A DNA stretch of 37,943 nucleotides from positions 1-37,943 of the forward strand of contig NZ_FREZ01000021.1 of NCBI RefSeq assembly GCF_900143525.1, read 5' to 3'. This document shows, piece by piece, positions 15,526 to 22,716 of this stretch (position 1 is the first letter of the stretch; each line of letters opens with the position of its first letter). The DNA is from Ruegeria sp. Alg231-54 (GTDB lineage Bacteria > Pseudomonadota > Alphaproteobacteria > Rhodobacterales > Rhodobacteraceae). A program made the translations under genes and the position numbers. The notes under the pieces are model-generated. The model was not told where the DNA came from. It did not search any database and saw nothing but the letters and a program-made list of their open reading frames with translations.

Positions 15526-15598
15526 AATTTAGGCGCCGGAAGATCACGCGTCACAAAATCATCGGACGCCATGTCCGACCGACCCTGGAGGAGATTTC

Positions 15599-16648
15599 AT
15601 GAAAAAGACCCTGACGAGCCTTGCCGTGGCTGCCAGCCTGATGGCGGCACCTGCGGTTGCTGCTGACAAACTGCTGCTGAAAACCCCGATTGCTTTCTCG
15701 ACCGAGCTTCCAGGGCTGGGTTCCCCGATCCCTCGTGTTGCCGAGCAGCTTGACCTGATGTCTGGCGGCACACTGAAGATGAAGGTCTATGAGCCAGGCA
15801 AACTGGTCCCGCCGTTCGAAATTCTGGATGCCGTGTCGACCGGCAAGATTAACTCTGGCTACACCACTGCCGGGTATTGGGCAGGTAAAATCCCGGCTGC
15901 GCCGCTGTTCTCGGCCGTTCCGTTTGGCCCTGAGGCGGGCGAATACATGGCGTGGCTGTATTACGGTAACGGAATGTCGCTGTACCAAGAGATGTATGAT
16001 CAGGCGGGCTATAACGTCCATGTCATCCCCTGTGCGGTTATTGCCCCTGAAACGTCGGGCTGGTTCGCGACCGAGATCAACTCTCCGGAAGATCTGAGTG
16101 GCCTCAAGATGCGCTTCTTCGGACTGGGCGGCAAAGTCATGCAGAAACTGGGCGTGGCGACCTCGCTGCTGCCGGGTGGTGAAATCTTCCCTGCGTTGGA
16201 AAAAGGCGCCATTGATGCGACTGAGTTTTCGATGCCTGCCATCGACGCGCGTCTGGGCTTTCACAAACTGGTCAAGTTCAACTATTTCCCCGGCTGGCAC
16301 CAGCAGGCGACCGTGTTCGAGCTGATGATCAACAAGGACGTCTGGAACGAGACCAGCGAGCAGCACAAGGCGATCATCGAAAACGCCTGTAAGGCATCGA
16401 TGGCCGACAGTTTTGCCGAAGGCGAAGCCATCCAGCACGCGGCCCTGATCGACAACGTTGAAAACAACGGCGTCACCATCAAGCAGTGGTCGCCCGAGAT
16501 GCTGGGTACATTCCGCGCCACCTGGGATGAGGTTGCCGCCGAAGAGGCCGCCAACGATGCCTTCTTTGCCAAGGTTCTGTCCGACATGAACGAATTCCGC
16601 GATGGCTATGACTTGTGGAAAACCAACGCGTTCCTCCCCCGTCAGTAA
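15599..16648 (+). CDS. TRAP transporter solute receptor, 2-oxoacid/lactate type
   Basis: 349 residues with a signal peptide ending in PAVAA. The body matches the TakP/lactate subgroup of DctP receptors by such segments as LKMRFFGLGGKVMQKLG, PGGEIFPALEKGAIDATEF and FNYFPGWHQQATVFELMI. Members of that subgroup bind 2-oxoacids or lactate, often with a metal ion. It captures the substrate in the periplasm for the fused permease downstream. Lactate is favoured because L- and D-lactate dehydrogenase genes follow; pyruvate or another 2-oxoacid remains possible. The first gene of the operon, it has a very strong GGAGGAGA ribosome site and is followed by hairpins, both fitting a receptor needed in excess. 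Confidence 0.9.
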   Translation: MKKTLTSLAVAASLMAAPAVAADKLLLKTPIAFSTELPGLGSPIPRVAEQLDLMSGGTLKMKVYEPGKLVPPFEILDAVSTGKINSGYTTAGYWAGKIPAAPLFSAVPFGPEAGEYMAWLYYGNGMSLYQEMYDQAGYNVHVIPCAVIAPETSGWFATEINSPEDLSGLKMRFFGLGGKVMQKLGVATSLLPGGEIFPALEKGAIDATEFSMPAIDARLGFHKLVKFNYFPGWHQQATVFELMINKDVWNETSEQHKAIIENACKASMADSFAEGEAIQHAALIDNVENNGVTIKQWSPEMLGTFRATWDEVAAEEAANDAFFAKVLSDMNEFRDGYDLWKTNAFLPRQ

Positions 16649-16694
16649 TCTGACTTACTGACGCGTCCGGGGCGGGGGCTCCTCCGCCTCGGAC
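16641..16694 (+). terminator. Hairpins between TRAP receptor and permease (attenuator/stabiliser)
   Basis: Two hairpins lie in tandem. GTCAGTAA/TTACTGAC (16641-16662) includes the receptor stop codon. A 12-14-bp GC-rich stem with two G-U pairs follows at 16665-16694. Only a weak T stretch comes after, so partial termination or 3'-end protection of the receptor message is more likely than full termination. Confidence 0.6.
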
Positions 16695-16762
16695 ATTATC
16701 AGGATTTTAGACCTGCATTCCCTTGACCGCGCTCGCGCCGGTCAGCTGAGCGAGGATTACCC

Positions 16763-18826
16763 ATGGTCACGCAAAAGAACTTAAGTGATCCAGTCGAAGC
16801 CTATGAAGGCATCCTGGAACATCCCGACACCGACCGTCAGAAGATCGCCGTTGCTATTGATACAGGTGTCAAAGCCGTCGGGCACGTGGTGATGTGGGCC
16901 AATGTCCTCTTGATGGCCGCGATCTTCAGTCAGGTCTCGCTGCGCTATCTGTTCAGCCAGAACTATCCCAAACTGGACGAGATCCAGTGGCATTTCTACG
17001 GCATCGTCACGATGATCGGTATTTCTTATGCCTTGATCACAGACAGCCATGTGCGCGTCGACGTTCTGCACATGCAATTATCCCGTCGCGCGCAGCGTGT
17101 GATCGAAGTGATCGGCATTCTGACCCTGCTGACCCCGTTCATCTATCTGATGATCGATCAAGGGTATGATTACTTCTACGAAAGCTTCCGCGTCAGCGAG
17201 CGCTCGGACAGCCCCACTGGTCTGCCTGCGCGCTGGGCCTTCAAGGCGGTCATTCCGATCAGTTTTGTTCTGTTGGGCTTGGCCGCGCTGGCGCGATTGA
17301 TCCATGACGGGCATGCGCTGATGTACGGGCCTGCGTCAGAGCGCGAGGGCGCACCCCTGCGCCGGATCCTTCTGGCGCTGGCCGTATTTGCCGCGGTCTG
17401 TATTGGCCTGACCTTCCTGGTTGAAACGACCGAGGAAAAGCTGGTCATCGCAATGTTCTTGACGTTCATCGCGCTGCTTTTCACTGGTTATCCAGTGGCC
17501 TGGGTTTTGGCAGGTGTAGGCGTCGCATATTGCGGTTTGGCCTATCTGTTCGACAACGATCTGATGCTGTGGACCGGGCTTGAGAGCACCTTTACGGGGC
17601 TCGATTACCTGACCTTGGGCGCTGTGGTGAACCGGGTCTATGCGACCATGTCCAACGCGGTTCTGGTTGCGCTGCCGATGTTCATCTTTATGGGCCTGAT
17701 GCTGGACGAAAGCGGCGTGGCCGAGCGTCTGATGTCCTCGATGCAGCGCCTATTTGGTACGGTGCGCGGGGGATTGGCCATCACCGTAACCCTGATCGGC
17801 ATCATTCTGGCGGCCTCGACCGGCATCATCGGTGCGTCCGTGGTTCTGCTGGGTGTGCTGTCGCTGCCATCCATGATGCAGCAGAAGTACCAACCAACGT
17901 TGGCCGCAGGTGTGGTTTCAGCCTCAGGCACGCTGGGCATCCTGATCCCGCCGTCGATCATGCTGGTGATCATGGCCGACCAGATGGCTTTGTCGGTAGG
18001 CGATCTATTCATGGCCGCAGTCTTTCCGGGTGTCATCATCGGCGGCCTCTACCTGACTTACATCTTTATCCTCGCCTTGGTGAAACGCGATGCGGCACCA
18101 GTGCCCGAGGGTGCAAAAGCCCCCGATTGGGCCGCCGTCAAGGACGTGCTGTTTGCCGTCATCCCAACCCTGTTGCTGATCCTTGCGGTACTGGGTTCGA
18201 TCTTTGCCGGGCTGACGACGCCAACCGAGGCTTCGGGCATCGGTGCACTGGGTGCCACGCTGCTCGCTCTGGGCTATCGCAAGCTGACATTCGCCAAGCT
18301 GTGGAATGTGCTGGTCTCGACCTTCAACACCACTGCTTACATCTTCGCGATCTTCCTGGGTGCGACCGTGTTTTCATACGTCCTACGAGAACTGGGTGGA
18401 GATGAGTTGATCGAACATGTGGTGCAGTCCACCGGCTTTGGTGCGAATGGCACGATCCTGTTCATCCTGTTCATCGTTTTCCTGTTGGGCTTTGTACTGG
18501 ACTGGATCGAAATCACGCTGATCGTGCTGCCGCTGATGCGCCCCATTGTGAACGGTCTGGGCATCGATATTCCCGGATTTGGAGTACTGGATGAACCGGC
18601 GCTTGTGTGGTTCGTGATCCTGGTGGCAGTCACGCTGCAGACCAGCTTCCTGACCCCACCCGTTGGTTTTGCCTTGTTCTATCTCAAGGGCGTCTGCCCG
18701 CCAGAGATAAAGCTGACGCATATCTACAAGGGCATCATCCCCTTTGTCCTGCTGCAATTGACCGGGCTGGCGCTTGTCTTCCTGTGGCCCACACTTGCCA
18801 CCTGGTTGCCATCCGTCGCCTATTAA
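16763..18826 (+). CDS. Fused TRAP transporter permease (DctQ-DctM)
   Basis: 687 residues joining both TRAP membrane subunits. The first 190 residues or so form the small DctQ part, with four predicted spans and the motif LRYLFSQNYPKLDEIQWHFY. The remainder is the large DctM part, with about twelve spans and conserved blocks such as GASVVLLGVLSLPSMM, SGTLGILIPPSIMLVI and LTPPVGFALFYLKGV. It drives sodium-coupled import of the acid delivered by the receptor. The start has GAGGA upstream. The gene lies 114 bases after the receptor (with hairpins between) and 12 bases before the lactate dehydrogenase gene. Confidence 0.93.
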   Translation: MVTQKNLSDPVEAYEGILEHPDTDRQKIAVAIDTGVKAVGHVVMWANVLLMAAIFSQVSLRYLFSQNYPKLDEIQWHFYGIVTMIGISYALITDSHVRVDVLHMQLSRRAQRVIEVIGILTLLTPFIYLMIDQGYDYFYESFRVSERSDSPTGLPARWAFKAVIPISFVLLGLAALARLIHDGHALMYGPASEREGAPLRRILLALAVFAAVCIGLTFLVETTEEKLVIAMFLTFIALLFTGYPVAWVLAGVGVAYCGLAYLFDNDLMLWTGLESTFTGLDYLTLGAVVNRVYATMSNAVLVALPMFIFMGLMLDESGVAERLMSSMQRLFGTVRGGLAITVTLIGIILAASTGIIGASVVLLGVLSLPSMMQQKYQPTLAAGVVSASGTLGILIPPSIMLVIMADQMALSVGDLFMAAVFPGVIIGGLYLTYIFILALVKRDAAPVPEGAKAPDWAAVKDVLFAVIPTLLLILAVLGSIFAGLTTPTEASGIGALGATLLALGYRKLTFAKLWNVLVSTFNTTAYIFAIFLGATVFSYVLRELGGDELIEHVVQSTGFGANGTILFILFIVFLLGFVLDWIEITLIVLPLMRPIVNGLGIDIPGFGVLDEPALVWFVILVAVTLQTSFLTPPVGFALFYLKGVCPPEIKLTHIYKGIIPFVLLQLTGLALVFLWPTLATWLPSVAY

Positions 18827-18838
18827 GGAGGAAGAGAC

Positions 18839-20026
18839 ATGCGTCTGAAGGACTGTCATAACTTTCAGGATTTCCGCAGATTGGCCAAGCGCCGCCTGCC
18901 GGGGCCGATCTTCAACTATATTGACGGAGGCGCGGATGATGAGGTGACTTACCGCGAAAACACACGGGCGTTTGATCGGTGCGACCTGCTGCCATCGGTC
19001 CTGCGTGGGGTGACGGACGTGGACATGTCGGTCACCGTGATGGGGCAAAAGCTGGATATGCCGATTTATTGCTCGCCGACGGCCTTGCAGCGCCTTTTCC
19101 ACCATCAAGGGGAACGTGCTGTGGCAGCGGCCGCCGAGAAATATGGCACCATGTTCGGTGTGTCGTCGCTGGGCACCGTGTCCATGGAAGAATTGCGCCA
19201 GAAGCATAAGAACCCGCAGGTCTATCAGTTCTACTTTCACAAGGATCGCGGCCTGAACTCTGCCATGATGCAGCGCGCCAAAGAGGCTGGCGTCGAGGTC
19301 ATGATGCTGACCGTCGACAGCATCACCGGCGGCAATCGCGAACGGGACCTGCGCACAGGCTTTTCAATCCCGTTTCGCCTGACTTTGGGCGGTATGATCC
19401 AATTCGCGATCAAGCCGATGTGGGGCATCAACTATGTCACGCATGAAAGGTTCCGCCTGCCGCAATTGGACGAACATGTGGATATGGGCGGCGGCGCCAG
19501 TTCGATCGGTGGCTACTTCACTGACATGTTGGACCCGTCGATGGACTGGGATGATGTGGCCGAGATGGTGCGTGAGTGGGATGGCCAGTTCTGCCTCAAA
19601 GGTATCATGACAGTCGAGGACGCACGCCGTGCGGCTGAGATCGGGTGTACCGGCATCATCCTGTCGAACCACGGCGGTCGCCAGTTGGACGGCTCGCGTA
19701 CGCCGTTTGATCAGTTGGCCGAGATTGTGGATGCCGTCGGCGACAAGCTGGACGTGATGATGGACAGCGGAATTCAGCGCGGAACCCATGTGCTCAAGGC
19801 GTTGTCTTTGGGTGCCAAGGCGGTTGGGGTAGGGCGGCACTATCTGTATCCATTGGCTGCCGCTGGTCAGCCGGGCGTCGAACGGGCGCTGGGATTGATG
19901 CGGGCCGAGATCGAGCGCGACATGAAGCTGATGGGCGTAACGCGGATCGACCAACTGTCGCGCACCAACCTGCGCTTCCGGGACACAGCGACCAGTCCTG
20001 GCGATGCGCATCGGAACGCGGCATGA
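18839..20026 (+). CDS. lldD: L-lactate dehydrogenase, FMN-dependent (LldD)
   Basis: 395 residues of the FMN-dependent alpha-hydroxyacid oxidase family, close to E. coli LldD in length. The N-terminus RRLAKRRLPGPIFNYIDGGADDE and the active-site block LSNHGGRQLDGSRTP are diagnostic; the catalytic histidine is about residue 278. It oxidises L-lactate to pyruvate and passes electrons to quinone at the membrane. A GGAGG site precedes the ATG, and the last four bases overlap the start of dld. Other 2-hydroxyacid oxidases share the fold, but the pairing with a D-lactate enzyme supports lactate. Confidence 0.9.
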   Translation: MRLKDCHNFQDFRRLAKRRLPGPIFNYIDGGADDEVTYRENTRAFDRCDLLPSVLRGVTDVDMSVTVMGQKLDMPIYCSPTALQRLFHHQGERAVAAAAEKYGTMFGVSSLGTVSMEELRQKHKNPQVYQFYFHKDRGLNSAMMQRAKEAGVEVMMLTVDSITGGNRERDLRTGFSIPFRLTLGGMIQFAIKPMWGINYVTHERFRLPQLDEHVDMGGGASSIGGYFTDMLDPSMDWDDVAEMVREWDGQFCLKGIMTVEDARRAAEIGCTGIILSNHGGRQLDGSRTPFDQLAEIVDAVGDKLDVMMDSGIQRGTHVLKALSLGAKAVGVGRHYLYPLAAAGQPGVERALGLMRAEIERDMKLMGVTRIDQLSRTNLRFRDTATSPGDAHRNAA

Positions 20027-21720
20027 TCAACGAAGCCCTCATAACCAAATTTCGCGCCATCGTCGGCGCCCGTAATGTGCTAAAAGGCGCACGCGCGACC
20101 GAGCGGTTCCGCCGCGGGTTCAGATCGGGTGAGGGCAAGGCACTCTGCGTCGTTCGACCCGGTGCTTTGCTGGAGCTGTGGAACGTTCTGCAGGCCTGCG
20201 TCGCCGCCGACAAGATCGTCATCATGCAGGCGTCCAATACTGGCCTGACCGAAGGGTCTACACCCAAAGGCGGTTACGACCGTGACGTTGTGCTGATTAA
20301 TGTCAGTCGGATGAAAGCCCTGCACCTTTTGCAAGACGGTCAGCAGGTTCTAAGCCTGCCGGGCGCGTCTCTCTTTGAGTTGGAGAAGCAGCTAAGGCCA
20401 CTGGGGCGAACACCGCATTCGGTAATCGGGTCCTCCAGCATTGGGGCCTCGATCGTGGGTGGGGTTTGCAACAATTCCGGCGGTTCCTTGTGCGAACGTG
20501 GTCCCAGTTATACAGAGCTTGCCCTTTTCGCCCAGATCACCGCGGATGGGACGCTGAAACTGGTGAACCATCTGGGACTAGATTTGGGCGACACTCCAGA
20601 GGAAATCCTGACCCGTGTTGAAGCCGGGGATTTCGACAAGGATGCCCCGACACCTCAGGGTCGCAATGCGTCGGACCCGGATTACACTGCGATCCTGCGC
20701 GATGTCGATGCGGACACGCCCTCGCGTTACAACAATGACGAACGGCTGTTGTACGAAGTGTCCGGCTGTGCGGGCAAACTGGCGGTATTCGCAGTGCGGC
20801 TTGATACCTTCCCGACCTATAAGCGTGAGCAGGTCTTTTACATCGGTACAAACGACCCTGCTGACCTTACCGACCTACGTCGCCACATCCTGACGCGTTT
20901 CGAAACTCTGCCTGTTTCGGCTGAATACGTGCATCGCGAGTGTTTCGATATCGCTGCGAAATACGGCAAGGACACTCTGGTTATGATCGACAAGCTGGGG
21001 ACCGACCGGCTGCCGATGTTCTTTGCTATGAAGGGCGCGGTGGACTCGCGTCTGAACAAGTTTTCGTTGACCCGGGGTTTCACCGACAAGTTCATGCAGG
21101 TTGTTGCAAAGCTTTGGCCCGAGCATCTGCCGGAGTTCCTGTATGAGTATCGTGACAGATATGAACACCACCTCATCTTGAAAATGCATGACAGCGGTAT
21201 CGAAGAGGCGGCGGTGTTTCTTCCTAAATTCTTTGGTTCCCGCAGTGCCGAATTTGTCACCTGCGCCCCGCGTGACGCCAAGATCGCCGGGTTGCATCGA
21301 TTTGCTGCTGCGGGTGCCGCTGTGCGGTATGGCCATGTCCATTCCGACGAAGTCGAAGAGATACTGGCGCTGGATATCGCGCTGCGTCGCAATGATCGTG
21401 ATTGGTTCGAAACGCTGCCGCCTGAGATCACCGATCAGTTGGTTGGCAGAGTTTATTACGGCCACTTGATGTGCCACGTGATGCACCAGGATTACATCGT
21501 CAAGAAGGGATGCGATCCAAGGGCGATCAAGACTGCTATGCTTAGGATCCTTGATGATCGCGGGGCCGAATATCCGGCCGAGCACAATGTCGGCCACCTC
21601 TACAAGGCCAAACCGGATCTGGCGGCGCATTACAGGCGCTGCGATCCAACTAATTCCTTTAACCCCGGTATCGGTAAAATGTCGAAGTTCCGGGATTACG
21701 CTGGTGACAAGTCCCGGTGA
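20023..21720 (+). CDS. dld: D-lactate dehydrogenase, FAD-dependent, quinone-linked (Dld)
   Basis: 565 residues, close to the 571 of E. coli Dld. The N-terminal FAD domain shows MQASNTGLTEGSTPKGGYDR and a second block GGVCNNSGGSLCERGPSYTE. The C-terminal half fits the membrane-binding and cap domains of Dld. It oxidises D-lactate to pyruvate. The four-base overlap with lldD means both stereoisomers are handled by one transcript. No terminator was identified after it; a 235-bp gap follows. Confidence 0.92.
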   Translation: MINEALITKFRAIVGARNVLKGARATERFRRGFRSGEGKALCVVRPGALLELWNVLQACVAADKIVIMQASNTGLTEGSTPKGGYDRDVVLINVSRMKALHLLQDGQQVLSLPGASLFELEKQLRPLGRTPHSVIGSSSIGASIVGGVCNNSGGSLCERGPSYTELALFAQITADGTLKLVNHLGLDLGDTPEEILTRVEAGDFDKDAPTPQGRNASDPDYTAILRDVDADTPSRYNNDERLLYEVSGCAGKLAVFAVRLDTFPTYKREQVFYIGTNDPADLTDLRRHILTRFETLPVSAEYVHRECFDIAAKYGKDTLVMIDKLGTDRLPMFFAMKGAVDSRLNKFSLTRGFTDKFMQVVAKLWPEHLPEFLYEYRDRYEHHLILKMHDSGIEEAAVFLPKFFGSRSAEFVTCAPRDAKIAGLHRFAAAGAAVRYGHVHSDEVEEILALDIALRRNDRDWFETLPPEITDQLVGRVYYGHLMCHVMHQDYIVKKGCDPRAIKTAMLRILDDRGAEYPAEHNVGHLYKAKPDLAAHYRRCDPTNSFNPGIGKMSKFRDYAGDKSR

Positions 21721-21819
21721 CGGTGACCGCAATCGTGTGCCATCCTTTGTGTGTTGACCGTGAGTGGTTGCGTAAACACTCAGATAACCCTTTGTAAAGG
21801 AATTACTTTCAACATCAAA

Positions 21820-21853
21820 TTTCAGGTAGTTTAATATTAAACTTTTCCTGAAA
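21820..21853. promoter_or_regulatory. Nested palindromes upstream of phaB
   Basis: A perfect 16-bp palindrome AGTTTAATATTAAACT (21828-21843) is framed by TTTCAGG (21820-21826) and CCTGAAA (21847-21853), whose centre is one base off. It sits 103-136 bases upstream of phaB in an AT-rich gap (21721-21955) that holds no gene. It could be an operator, or a hairpin ending dld transcription, but no T-run follows. Confidence 0.5.
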
Positions 21854-21955
21854 CGCATAGCTGCTATTCCGCTCAGGCCTATCCGGTGGTAAAAAATTAC
21901 GCTACGTAACACTGCAAGTTAGGTCAACGTCACTGACTAATTGGAGGGATCAGAG

Positions 21956-22678
21956 ATGACACGAACTGCACTTGTAACCGGCGGTAGTCGGGGTATCGGC
22001 GAAGCGATTTCCAGAAAGTTGAAAGCTGAAGGTTATACTGTTGCCGCGACCTATGCCGGCAATGACGAAAAGGCGGCTGCTTTCACTACCGAGACCGGCA
22101 TCAAAACCTACAAATGGAATGTCGCAGATTACGAAGCCTCGGCCGCTGGGATCGCACAGGTCGAGGCCGAGATTGGATCGATCGATATTGTGGTCGCCAA
22201 CGCCGGGATTACCCGCGACGCGCCGTTCCACAAGATGACGCCCCAGCAGTGGAAAGATGTCATAGACACCAACCTGACCGGAGTGTTCAACACCATCCAC
22301 CCAATCTGGCCCGGTATGCGCGAGCGTAAGTTCGGCCGTGTCATTGTCATCAGTTCTATCAACGGCCAGAAAGGCCAGTTTGCGCAAGCCAACTATGCCG
22401 CCACCAAGGCGGGTGATCTGGGAATCGTCAAATCTCTGGCACAGGAAGGCGCGCGTGCAGGCATTACCGCAAACGCCATCTGCCCCGGTTATATCGCCAC
22501 TGAGATGGTCATGGCCGTGCCTGAAAAGGTCCGCGAGGCCATTATCGGTCAAATCCCGGCGGGACGGCTGGGCGAACCCGAGGAAATCGCCCGCTGTGTG
22601 GCCTTCTTGGCCTCGGATGACGCCGGGTTTGTCAACGGCTCAACGATTTCCGTCAACGGCGCACAATTCTTCGTCTGA
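21956..22678 (+). CDS. phaB: Acetoacetyl-CoA reductase, NADPH-dependent (PhaB)
   Basis: 240 residues, the usual PhaB length, in the short-chain dehydrogenase family. TGGSRGIG (residues 8-15) binds the cofactor, NAG lies at 82-84, and Ser134, Tyr147 and Lys151 form the catalytic set. The segment ITRDAPFHKMTPQQW and the ending TISVNGAQFFV are typical of PhaB. It reduces acetoacetyl-CoA to (R)-3-hydroxybutyryl-CoA for PHB synthesis. The ATG at 21956 was chosen because GGAGGG precedes it by six bases; a TTG 15 bases upstream is a less likely start. FabG is the alternative, but phasin and PhaR downstream favour PhaB. It leads an apparent operon with pyruvate dehydrogenase. Confidence 0.9.
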   Translation: MTRTALVTGGSRGIGEAISRKLKAEGYTVAATYAGNDEKAAAFTTETGIKTYKWNVADYEASAAGIAQVEAEIGSIDIVVANAGITRDAPFHKMTPQQWKDVIDTNLTGVFNTIHPIWPGMRERKFGRVIVISSINGQKGQFAQANYAATKAGDLGIVKSLAQEGARAGITANAICPGYIATEMVMAVPEKVREAIIGQIPAGRLGEPEEIARCVAFLASDDAGFVNGSTISVNGAQFFV

Positions 22679-22716
22679 CACTCCACCGGACACAGTTTGA
22701 GAAAGGAACCTGCCCA

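Larger units (their letters stand above)
15248..15598. promoter_or_regulatory. Divergent control region between GntR gene and TRAP/lactate operon
   Basis: A 351-bp AT-rich gap with no gene. It holds repeated GGTAAA or TTTACC elements near 15252, 15285, 15480 and 15520, the dyad at 15366-15378, and the long inverted repeat at 15480-15525. An unusually strong ribosome site (GGAGGAGA) ends the region before the TRAP receptor start. Confidence 0.7.
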
